A stretch of DNA of 64,000 bases. Origin: Pseudoalteromonas sp. DL-6. Its GTDB lineage: Bacteria; Pseudomonadota; Gammaproteobacteria; Enterobacterales; Alteromonadaceae. Below, in pieces: positions 43,861 through 51,604 of this stretch. A program made the position numbers and the translations under genes. The stretch covers positions 1,798,001 to 1,862,000 of the forward strand of contig NZ_CP019770.1 of assembly GCF_004328665.1 (NCBI RefSeq), read 5' to 3'. Every line of letters starts with the position of its first letter. Positions within the stretch are counted from its first letter, which is position 1. The notes under the pieces were generated by a model that did not search any database, was not told where the DNA came from, and saw nothing but the letters and a program-made list of their open reading frames with translations.

Positions 43861-44265
43861 CTATATGCCCAGCACAAAAAGGATAGCTAAAGCGCCGATT
43901 GCTAGAGCAATAATTAAACTTTTATTTAGTTTACTTAACCAAGGTGAAACAATAACGTAATTTTCTGAGCTGTTTACCCGCGGTTGAGGCTGTTGAGCTG
44001 TCGGTCTTGCTGGCATATCGCTGTCTGCAAGCTGCTGCATAGTCATCACAACTTGCTCAGTATTAACATGGTCACCATTGACAATCGTTATATTCTCAAT
44101 AATGCCATTGCAGTCAGCCATGACTTCTAAAACGATTTTTTCAGTCTCAACATCAAATAACACATCGTCTAAATAGACTAGTTGACCTTCATTAACATAA
44201 AGGTTAGTAATTTTTGCCGTTGCTACCGAGTCAGGCAAAATCGGTATTTTAATTTCTCTGCTCAT
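43861..44265 (-). CDS. orphan lipoyl domain with C-terminal membrane anchor
   Basis: The 134-residue protein is a single lipoyl/biotinyl domain (residues 1-78: REIKIPILPDSVATAKI, then DVETEKIVLEVMADCNG) whose lysine K43 is in the TEKIV position that is lipoylated in 2-oxoacid dehydrogenase E2 subunits. A Pro-rich linker (85-98) follows and then a membrane helix at 116-134. No E1, E2 catalytic or E3 gene is near. It looks like the N-terminal domain of SucB cut loose and tethered to the membrane. It is co-transcribed with the zinc-ribbon gene and lies downstream of an NSS transporter. Confidence 0.85.
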   Translation of the reverse strand: MSREIKIPILPDSVATAKITNLYVNEGQLVYLDDVLFDVETEKIVLEVMADCNGIIENITIVNGDHVNTEQVVMTMQQLADSDMPARPTAQQPQPRVNSSENYVIVSPWLSKLNKSLIIALAIGALAILFVLGI

Positions 44266-44304
44266 AATCCCTCCTTGGATGTATTACCACTCAAACCTAA
44301 AAAA

Positions 44305-44369
44305 CTGACGGCTGACGGCTGACGGCTGACGGCTGACGGCTGACGGCTGACGGCTGACGGCTGACGGCT
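44305..44369. repeat. heptanucleotide tandem repeat (CTGACGG), nine copies
   Basis: Nine uninterrupted copies of CTGACGG occupy 44305-44367, followed by CT. It fills most of the 110-bp gap between the NSS gene stop and the lipoyl-domain start. A heptamer is not a multiple of three; copy-number change would alter spacing, and perhaps RNA structure, rather than a frame here. Confidence 0.95.
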
Positions 44370-44375
44370 AAACTA

Positions 44376-45698
44376 TTACCCAAACGCAACGTTTGCAAAT
44401 ACTAAGGTCATTAGCACTGGGCAGACAAAACGAATGTACTGAGCAAACCAATAATGTGCACCAGAACTTGCTTGATGAAGCTTATTACCACGCTGCCATA
44501 ACCAGCCTACTGTAACAAAGTAAAATAGTCCCATCAGCGGTAGTTGGTATTGGGTAAATACCATAATAACCAAACCAAATAGCCAATCAAAATTAACAAT
44601 AATAGTACTGGCACAAATAAGTACAATGGCACTAACAGTCCATGTGGCTTTGGTTCTATCAACACTGTGGTTTTCTACTAAGAATGCCACCGGAATTTCA
44701 GTCGATGAAATGGTTGATGTAACTGAAGCAATCGACATCAACACAAAAAATAGTAAGCCAACTAATAAACCAATTTCACCCATCGTGCCAAATAACTCAG
44801 GTAATATGGCAAAAATAAGCTGGCCTTCACCAATTAATTTACCATTGCTAAATACTTCAACACCATTGAACTGAGCCACATAAATAGCCGGTATAATTAA
44901 TAGTCCTGCTAAAAATGCCACGCTGGTGTCGAGTAAGGCAACACTTGCAGTCAGTTTTGGTAAGTTAGCGCCGGGCTTTAAATAAGAGCCATAAATCATC
45001 ATACAGCCCACACCCAGTGATAATGAGAAAAACGCTTGCCCCATTGCGGCAATAATTAAATCAGGGTCGAGTATTTTGCTAAAATCAGGCACTAAATAGG
45101 CAGCAAACCCTTCGCTGGCACCCTCTAAGGTGGCAATGTAAGCAATTAGACCAACCAATAAAACAAGTAATAATGGCATTAAACGGCGCGACCAGGTTTC
45201 AATTCCTGATTTAACACCTTTTAAAATAATGCTGGCGGTTAAAATAAGCATCAGCGGCGTAAATATAAAATTACGTAGCATAGAGTCGCTATGTAAAAAC
45301 TCACTCAAGCTCTGCATACCTAAAAAGGTGGTTATAGGCTCTATGGCGTAAGAAAGCATCCAACCTGCCACTATTGAATAAAAGCTTAACATGACAATTG
45401 CGCCAGCTAAGCCTATATAACCTGCAGCAGCGCCTACTTTAGGCGCATGGTCTTGCCATGCTTGGCCTAAGGCTTTAACCGGATTAGCTTGGGCTTTGTA
45501 GCCTAAATACAGCTCGGTGTATAACGCGGGAAGCGCTAGCAAAAAAATAACAATAAAGTACACCAATAAAAATGCGCCGCCACCATGGTTAGCAGCCTGT
45601 GTAGGAAAACCCCATATATTGCCTAAACCAACCGCAGCACCGGCTGCTGCCAATACAAAACCAAGTCGACTTTGAAAACCATCACGCACTTGTGTCAT
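44376..45698 (-). CDS. neurotransmitter:sodium symporter (NSS) family transporter
   Basis: The 440-residue protein has eleven or twelve helices. Near the N-terminus SRLGFVLAAAGAAVGLGNIW and FPTQAANHGGGAFLLVYF form the unwound helix 1 substrate/Na+ site of NSS/LeuT proteins. Later AMGQAFFSLSLGVGCMMIYG is the helix 6 region. NSS carriers in bacteria import amino acids or amines with Na+. The gene leads the NSS-lipoyl-zinc ribbon string on the minus strand. Its substrate is unknown. Confidence 0.92.
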   Translation of the reverse strand: MTQVRDGFQSRLGFVLAAAGAAVGLGNIWGFPTQAANHGGGAFLLVYFIVIFLLALPALYTELYLGYKAQANPVKALGQAWQDHAPKVGAAAGYIGLAGAIVMLSFYSIVAGWMLSYAIEPITTFLGMQSLSEFLHSDSMLRNFIFTPLMLILTASIILKGVKSGIETWSRRLMPLLLVLLVGLIAYIATLEGASEGFAAYLVPDFSKILDPDLIIAAMGQAFFSLSLGVGCMMIYGSYLKPGANLPKLTASVALLDTSVAFLAGLLIIPAIYVAQFNGVEVFSNGKLIGEGQLIFAILPELFGTMGEIGLLVGLLFFVLMSIASVTSTISSTEIPVAFLVENHSVDRTKATWTVSAIVLICASTIIVNFDWLFGLVIMVFTQYQLPLMGLFYFVTVGWLWQRGNKLHQASSGAHYWFAQYIRFVCPVLMTLVFANVAFG

Positions 45699-45864
45699 AC
45701 ACCTACAAATCTGTTATTATTTTATCGAATGTGAATTAAACCATATTTAAGGGCGACTGAGTAATAAAAATGTACTTAGCGCGCATAACAGCAAACAACC
45801 GCTCACAAACTATCCAGCTTATAACGATAACTATGTAATCGGTATTCACTTTTAACGAGCAATA

Positions 45865-46623
45865 ATGAGTTCAGCTTACTTCGACAATCAGTTATTACAA
45901 ACCCCGCTTGCTGAGAATAATAACCACACCATTTTATTATTTGATGCCAGCCAATTGCTGGTTGATGAACTAACACTTACACAGTTTTTAAGCCCGTTTG
46001 AATTAAGTGTCATCGCGCGTCGTAAAACGCCCCAAGCAAAGCAAGAATATGTAGCAACGCGGCTGTTACTAAAATATTTAGTCAAAAGTGTATTACCTAG
46101 CAGCAGTAATATAACGCTTGATAAAATCAGCTCTGAATTTAATCAACAAACCAGTAAGCTTGAGCTAAATATAAATAACAACCAGGTTTATAGTTGCTGT
46201 GTGTCACACTCTCATGGTTTGGTAGGCGTGGCCCTAAATATTAATAATTCGCTATTTGGTTTTGATATTGAAAAAATCAGTTTAAAACGGCCATTTGAAA
46301 AACTCGCAAAGCACTTTTATGATGCTGCAGAAGTGGCTCTTATAACTAAGCAACCATGCACAGCTTCTAAAGCGGCGACATTTTTTAGACTTTGGACTTT
46401 AAAAGAGGCGTTAGCAAAAGCAACCAGCCGCCCTATTGCCCAGCTATTAAGCCCCAATGTATTTTGTGAGCTTGGCAACTCGCAATTAAGTGCAACTAGC
46501 ACCGCATTAACAAACGATGTAAACGAGCAGTTTGATATAAGCGTTGTGGCAAAAAAAAGCACCGACTGGCGGTGCTCATTTATCTCATTGAAAGCGTTAA
46601 GCAGCAAGCTCGCCTTCAAGTAG
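45865..46623 (+). CDS. 4'-phosphopantetheinyl transferase (Sfp/AcpT type)
   Basis: The 252-residue protein transfers phosphopantetheine from CoA to carrier proteins. FGFDIEKIS near residue 130 and FFRLWTLKEALAKATSRPIA near 172-190 hold the Mg-binding Asp/Glu and Lys of the Sfp/AcpT superfamily. It is a two-domain Sfp-like form. There is no nonribosomal peptide or polyketide synthase gene in this window, so its target is elsewhere. Its 3' end overlaps the convergent lysC by 27 bp. Confidence 0.88.
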   Translation: MSSAYFDNQLLQTPLAENNNHTILLFDASQLLVDELTLTQFLSPFELSVIARRKTPQAKQEYVATRLLLKYLVKSVLPSSSNITLDKISSEFNQQTSKLELNINNNQVYSCCVSHSHGLVGVALNINNSLFGFDIEKISLKRPFEKLAKHFYDAAEVALITKQPCTASKAATFFRLWTLKEALAKATSRPIAQLLSPNVFCELGNSQLSATSTALTNDVNEQFDISVVAKKSTDWRCSFISLKALSSKLAFK

Positions 46624-47988
46624 TCGGCTATGAATAGCTTGAACCACAGCATCGGACTCATTTTGCTCAACTAAAAAGCACAGGTTATGTTTACTCGCAC
46701 CATGGCAAATAAGACGAATGTTAAATTCGCTCAACACCTGCATTAAATTCATTTCGTGCTGACGCAATACAATTTCAGACCCAATAAGTGCTACTAGGGT
46801 TAGATTGTTCTCAACCGATACATGGCAAAACTCAGCCAGTTTATCTAAGCACTCTTGATCTAGCTCTGGGCGTGATGCATTTGGCGCATTATCAAGGGTA
46901 ATTGCTACACTAATTTCAGAGGTGGTAACCAAATCTACCGAAATATTGCATTCACTTAAAATAGTAAAGATACGCGCTAAAAAACCACTCGCTAATAGCA
47001 TTTCAGGGCTTTTTAAGGTCAGTAGTATTTGGTTTTTACGTTGCGTGACCGCACGAATACCAGGTAGCTGCGATTTTTCACGTTCAATCCAGGTGCCACC
47101 ACGCTCTGGCTCTGTGCTTGAGCCAACAAACACATTTATATGGCTACGACTGGCTGGCAAAATTGTAGCCGGATGCAGCACTTTAGCGCCAAAAGTGGCC
47201 ATTTCTGCCGCTTCATCAAAGCTTAAACGCGCAATAGGTGTGGCTTTAGCACACAAACGCGGATCAGTGCTAAAAATCCCCACTACGTCGGTCCAAATAT
47301 GCACACTTTTAGCGTTAATTGCTTCAGCTAACAAGGCGGCACTGTAATCAGAGCCACCGCGACCTAGTGTGGTGGTTACATTGTTTTCATCGCTGCCAAT
47401 AAAGCCCTGAGTAACAATTACATTGTTCTCTAGTAAAGGAATTAAATGCTCTTTAGCTGCAAGCGCTGTAGCGGCTACATTTGGCGTGGCTTTACCAAAT
47501 TGGCTATCGGTTTTAAGCACCTGGCGAACATCAAAACGCTGCGAATTTAAGCCTTTTAAGCGTAATACTTGAGTAAATAAATACGACGATAAACGCTCGC
47601 CAAAGCTAAGTAGCTCATCGTGTTGTTGCTCTGTTGTCAGTATCTGATTTGCCAGAGTTTGAAATTCATCGAGGGTGTTATTAAAACCAAGCGCTAAATC
47701 ATTATCTAGGGTCAGATCAGTTAAAATTGCCTGCTGAATCGCAAGTACACCATCAATATGCTGTTGACGTTCTGCGGCATCAATATCGGCTTTGCAAAGT
47801 GCCACCAAGTGATTAGTTACACCGGCACTGGCGCTCACTGCAACAATTCGAACGCTGTTATCGTTTACAATGATTTCGCTACAACGGCTCATGGCCTCAA
47901 AATTAGCCACGCTGGTGCCACCAAATTTGGCAACAATGTAATCTGATTTTGTGCTCTGTAAACCTTGTGGCACTGATTGGGTAGTCAT
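46597..47988 (-). CDS. lysC: aspartokinase III, lysine-sensitive
   Basis: The 463-residue protein phosphorylates aspartate, the first step of Lys/Thr/Met synthesis. I choose ATG 47988 behind AAAGGAG (5 nt); an open frame upstream runs through the riboswitch. YIVAKFGGTSVANFEAMSRC is the kinase start, RGGSDYSAALLAEAINAK holds the substrate and ATP site, and two ACT domains lie at about 310-463 (NISVDLVTTSEISVAI; LVALIGSEI). LysC of this length is inhibited by lysine. It lies directly under a lysine riboswitch and converges on the PPTase gene. Confidence 0.95.
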   Translation of the reverse strand: MTTQSVPQGLQSTKSDYIVAKFGGTSVANFEAMSRCSEIIVNDNSVRIVAVSASAGVTNHLVALCKADIDAAERQQHIDGVLAIQQAILTDLTLDNDLALGFNNTLDEFQTLANQILTTEQQHDELLSFGERLSSYLFTQVLRLKGLNSQRFDVRQVLKTDSQFGKATPNVAATALAAKEHLIPLLENNVIVTQGFIGSDENNVTTTLGRGGSDYSAALLAEAINAKSVHIWTDVVGIFSTDPRLCAKATPIARLSFDEAAEMATFGAKVLHPATILPASRSHINVFVGSSTEPERGGTWIEREKSQLPGIRAVTQRKNQILLTLKSPEMLLASGFLARIFTILSECNISVDLVTTSEISVAITLDNAPNASRPELDQECLDKLAEFCHVSVENNLTLVALIGSEIVLRQHEMNLMQVLSEFNIRLICHGASKHNLCFLVEQNESDAVVQAIHSRLLEGELAA

Positions 47989-48067
47989 TTCGTCTCCTTT
48001 CGCGGCATCCAAACCGCAATAAAACAAGAAGAACTTGGCAGGAAATAAAGATAAGAAAAATCTACTG

Positions 48068-48232
48068 CCAGAAGCTCTCCACCTAAATTGGTGACAGTTT
48101 TGAGGATTCAGCCCCATAAACCGAAAAACAATAGTAACGACCCATTGTTTTCCTCGGCGAGTACTTCCCTCCTCAATGGTCGCAGGCTGTCGTTGCCTCA
48201 CATTAAGTACCTAAGTATCGCACCTCTTCTGA
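48068..48232 (-). promoter_or_regulatory. lysine riboswitch (L box) in lysC leader
   Basis: Read on the minus strand from 48232: P1 5' strand CAGAAGAGGTGCGAT, then GAGGAGGGAAGTACTCGCCG, then GGGGCTGAATCCTCAAAACT, then GTCACC, then GTGGAGAGCTTCTGG-type P1 3' strand (GGTGGAGAGCTTCTGG). These blocks and their order match the lysine aptamer of E. coli lysC. P1 pairs CAGAAG with CTTCTG. Between aptamer and start are a GGCAG / CTGCC stem and a GCGG / CCGC hairpin just before the RBS AAAGGAG, suitable for a translational switch. Lysine binding should repress lysC. Confidence 0.93.
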
Positions 48233-48262
48233 ATGTATTATTAACCAGTGGCTAATAAAACA

Positions 48263-48286
48263 AAACCGCACTAAGAGTGCGGCTTT
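48263..48286 (-). terminator. terminator after nhaD
   Basis: GCCGCACT / AGTGCGGT stem followed on the minus strand by TTTGTTTTATT, in the 100-bp gap between nhaD and the lysC leader. Confidence 0.8.
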
Positions 48287-48334
48287 GAAAGTTATCGTTT
48301 AGACGTCTAGCTGTCAAGTCGTTTTATTATAAAA

Positions 48335-49582
48335 TCAAATAAAACTACCCATAAAGTAAGAGCCAGCATAACCAAAGGTGTAACACACTAACAAATACAA
48401 CGACAAACGAAGGTAACTTGCAAAAGTAAGTTCTTTAACCTTACTCATAGCAATAATACCAGCCGCCGAACCAATGATCAGCATTGAACCACCCACACCG
48501 GTTGCATACGTAAACGACAACCAATGCTGTTGACTCATTACAATGTCGGCTTTTAGTAGCGCAGCCGTTAGTGGCACGTTATCAACACCTGCGGATAAAA
48601 TACCCATTAAGTAGTTTGCGTACTCTGGCGCCATTACTGTATACAAATTAGTAAATTGGCTCAGTACCCCAACTTCTTTTAATGCACCAACAAGTAGTAA
48701 CACACCCACGAAAAACAATAAGGTGTCGTACTCTATGTCACGTATGAAATCGATCATATCTTTATTGATGTCTTTTTTACGCATTAAAAATTGCGCGACT
48801 AAAAACATAATAGACAGGCCGAGTAAAAAAGTAAGTAATGGCGGCACACTATATAAAACACTTAAAGTGAGGGTAGAAATAACCGTAGTGAAGAAAATAA
48901 CAGCAATAGTAATGTCGGTTTTTTCGATGCGTTTGAATTTAGTCTTTTTAAACTCTAACTGCTTGTTCATACCAATTGATAACAAGGTAGCCAGTAATAA
49001 TACGCTTAATAACGCTGGCACAATTAACAGTAATAAGTGACTAATGGTGACTTTACCATCAAGGAAAATCATTAACGTGGTTACATCGCCCGTTATAAGT
49101 GAAACACCGCCGGAGTTCACTGCAAATACAATTAAGGTGGCGTACTTAACTAGTTTTTTGGCTTCGAGCTTTAATGACATAATCACTGCCAAGGAAATCA
49201 ATGTGGCTGTAACGTTGTCGGAAATAGATGAAAATAGAAACGCAAAACTCCCCACCAAAAACATCAGCTTTCGCTCACTAATGCTGGTTGGCATAATCCG
49301 GTTCACAACATTTTCGATAAGTCCTTTGGAGTTTAAATAGGCGACAAAGGTCATTGCGGCCATTAAAAACAGCCATAAGGAAGCAATTTCTAAAATATTG
49401 TGGTCAAGGAGGGTTTGAATCGTTTCGGGGCTTTGCCCATTAAGAGGAAATATAAAGGAGATAATCCAACAAAGTGTACCAAAAAATAATGTCGTTTTTG
49501 CTTTGTTTACGTGAATCACATCCTCAATAACGATAAGCAAGAATGCAATCGCTATCAGCGTCAGGATAATCGAGGAAACCAT
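48335..49582 (-). CDS. nhaD: NhaD-type Na+/H+ antiporter
   Basis: ATG at 49582 (415 residues) is preceded by GAAGG at 12 nt; the frame is open to a TTG four codons earlier, which would sit on that RBS. Twelve hydrophobic helices are predicted. FLFSSISDNVTATLISLAVI and FAVNSGGVSLITGDVTTLMI include the paired Asp/Ser/Thr residues conserved in NhaD. VDNVPLTAALLKADI near 340 and GVGGSMLIIGSAAGIIAMSK near 370 complete the family pattern. NhaD exchanges Na+ or Li+ for protons in marine and halophilic gammaproteobacteria. Single gene. Confidence 0.93.
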   Translation of the reverse strand: MVSSIILTLIAIAFLLIVIEDVIHVNKAKTTLFFGTLCWIISFIFPLNGQSPETIQTLLDHNILEIASLWLFLMAAMTFVAYLNSKGLIENVVNRIMPTSISERKLMFLVGSFAFLFSSISDNVTATLISLAVIMSLKLEAKKLVKYATLIVFAVNSGGVSLITGDVTTLMIFLDGKVTISHLLLLIVPALLSVLLLATLLSIGMNKQLEFKKTKFKRIEKTDITIAVIFFTTVISTLTLSVLYSVPPLLTFLLGLSIMFLVAQFLMRKKDINKDMIDFIRDIEYDTLLFFVGVLLLVGALKEVGVLSQFTNLYTVMAPEYANYLMGILSAGVDNVPLTAALLKADIVMSQQHWLSFTYATGVGGSMLIIGSAAGIIAMSKVKELTFASYLRLSLYLLVCYTFGYAGSYFMGSFI

Positions 49583-49778
49583 GATATTAAACAACCTTCG
49601 GGGTTAAGTAAAAATTGAAACCATGTAAAAAATATACCCACATATTCTATGTGCCTATATTCGGCGCGGATACTATCACTATGTGGGTGTAAAAACTATT
49701 ATTAAATCGTCGCAAAAACGAATACCATATAAGTTCAAGAAATATAAAATAACGAATACTAGGATGTTGTAACGCCTT

Positions 49779-51050
49779 ATGATCCCAGCTAAAAAGCTAC
49801 TTAATACCCTCACTGAGCATTGGGGTGTATTAGAGCTATTATTTAAACGCTTTAAAATGGCCGACTTTAGTATTAAAGATTTACAAAATGCCATAAAACA
49901 AAAGCAACCGACATGGAATAATGAGCGTATTTATAAAGAAACCAATCGGTTATTAAATCAAGAAATCATTATTCCCTTGGCTAAATCGTCACAACTAGAA
50001 ATTAACCGTGCAATTGCGGACTTTGCTACCTTTTTACTTCAAGAAGAACATTTAGGCTTAGCACAAGAAATAAGCGTATTGGTTGATGATTTAGCTCGCT
50101 TAGGTAATCGGCTGTCTAATGCCGGTGAAATGGAAGATTTTGATGATTTACGCCGCTTTAGCCGCATTATGGATGATCGGGTTCGTAAAATAATTAAGCT
50201 GTTTTTACACAACGAAAACGCCATTTTAAATATTGTTGAGCAAGCCAAATCAAATAACGCGGTGCAATCGCTGCAAAAGCGCTACAAAGCCGTCATAGAA
50301 GCGTTTGATGAATATATAGAACCCATGCTGGAAATGGTCGATATTAGAGGCGACTTTCATGCCTGTTTTACTCTAATTGAGCAACAAATTAGCACCCAAA
50401 TAGAACATATTGAACGCTCAGGTAAAGCGTACAGTGATAAACGTATGCTTGAGCAATTACGTACCCGTATTCTCGAAATGCACCTAGTTGGTCGGACAAG
50501 CTTACGTAAAAGTGCCGATATGCTAATGCCACTGCGTGAAGAGTTGCGCCGTAATAACCTTATTACCCGCCAAGCGGCAAAAGTTTTAGGGCTAATTCGT
50601 AAAAACGGGGTGGATAATATGCTCAGCGCCGTGCAACCCCATTTTGTAAGCGATGCGCAAAAGTATTCACTGGGTCAACAGCGTCATATTGTTGCCTATA
50701 TGGCAAGCCTAGCTGAGTTTGAACACCACGAATATCAGCTACCAGAACAAAATGATGTGCCCGCGTTTGTCACGCCAAACATTCCTGACTACCACGATGT
50801 AAAAGCGCAATTTACCAAACGCTTTAAAAAGCAGCGTAAAAAACCACAGCCTTTGCTGCAATTTTTAGACGAAAGCTACCCTGAACTTGAAGCCGATGAA
50901 ATGTTGTTTTTGTATCAAAAGTTGGTAAGCGATAACACCCTAGAAATTAGCCAAAGCGATAAAAAAGCTCGCGTTAACATTGCAGGCCAGCACTTTAATT
51001 TATATCCCTTTAATTCAGAGCCTCAGGCTGATAAAGCCGAGCACGAGTAA
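49779..51050 (+). CDS. mksF: MksF-like kleisin of SMC complex
   Basis: The 423-residue helical protein is the first gene of an SMC-like operon. It begins LLNTLTEHWGVLELLFKRF; the central part has long helices (FLLQEEHLGLAQEISVLVDD; ERIRQRLEML-like heptads) and ends with ELEADEMLFLYQKLVSDNTL, a winged-helix-like tail. Position, length and gene order (F-E-B) match the MksF/JetA kleisin of MksBEF condensins. It is expected to bridge the MksB heads. Five bp separate it from mksE. Confidence 0.88.
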   Translation: MIPAKKLLNTLTEHWGVLELLFKRFKMADFSIKDLQNAIKQKQPTWNNERIYKETNRLLNQEIIIPLAKSSQLEINRAIADFATFLLQEEHLGLAQEISVLVDDLARLGNRLSNAGEMEDFDDLRRFSRIMDDRVRKIIKLFLHNENAILNIVEQAKSNNAVQSLQKRYKAVIEAFDEYIEPMLEMVDIRGDFHACFTLIEQQISTQIEHIERSGKAYSDKRMLEQLRTRILEMHLVGRTSLRKSADMLMPLREELRRNNLITRQAAKVLGLIRKNGVDNMLSAVQPHFVSDAQKYSLGQQRHIVAYMASLAEFEHHEYQLPEQNDVPAFVTPNIPDYHDVKAQFTKRFKKQRKKPQPLLQFLDESYPELEADEMLFLYQKLVSDNTLEISQSDKKARVNIAGQHFNLYPFNSEPQADKAEHE

Positions 51051-51055
51051 TCACC

Positions 51056-51604
51056 ATGACCCATATAAACTTAGATGAGCTTTCTCACTTACAAGCCATT
51101 AATAAAAAATTAGTCGCCGGTTACCACATTTGCGAACAAGACACCGTAATGTGGCAAGAGCTTGACCAACAAATAGACGCTTATACTGCCTTATTTACAG
51201 CACTAGGCCACGAGTTAAAACACGATAGCCGTGGTTTTTATTATTTTGCCAGCGATGAAAGCACCCCAAACATGGGTAAGATTTCCCGCGCTGTAGCGCT
51301 CACTATTTACATTTTAATAGAGCATTTTGCCAATACAGGTAAAGACCCAATGCGCGCATTATTTGACGAGCCAAACGATTTAGAGCTCATGCAAACCTTG
51401 GTGCAACTTAATAAACATTTATTTGATCAGCTTGAGATATTCTCGGGTTCTGACTTACGAAAAGATGTGTATTTACGCATGGTACGTTTAGGCCTTGCCC
51501 GCGAAGTAGAAGGTGGCTTTATGTTGCAAGCCCCTATTCACCGCTATATTGATGCCTTAATGGAAGTAAACGAAGAGACCTTTATTAGTGAGGACGAGCA
51601 ATGA
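51056..51604 (+). CDS. mksE: MksE-like accessory (KITE) subunit
   Basis: The 182-residue protein has a DUF4194-type fold (JetB/MksE): LDELSHLQAINKKLVAGYHI, then GRFYYF-like RGFYYFASDE, then FEIFSG-like DQLEIFSGSDLRKDVYLRMV. It binds the kleisin MksF. Its last 4 bp overlap the mksB start (ATGA), so the two are translated together. Confidence 0.88.
   Translation: MTHINLDELSHLQAINKKLVAGYHICEQDTVMWQELDQQIDAYTALFTALGHELKHDSRGFYYFASDESTPNMGKISRAVALTIYILIEHFANTGKDPMRALFDEPNDLELMQTLVQLNKHLFDQLEIFSGSDLRKDVYLRMVRLGLAREVEGGFMLQAPIHRYIDALMEVNEETFISEDEQ

Noticed and set aside
45865..46623. Phosphopantetheinyl transferase as sign of a local NRPS/PKS cluster
   Set aside because: No synthase, carrier protein or tailoring genes occur within the window.
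46922..47347. 141-codon plus-strand open frame inside lysC
   Set aside because: It lies wholly antisense to a well-recognised gene, with no RBS and a composition that follows from lysC codons.
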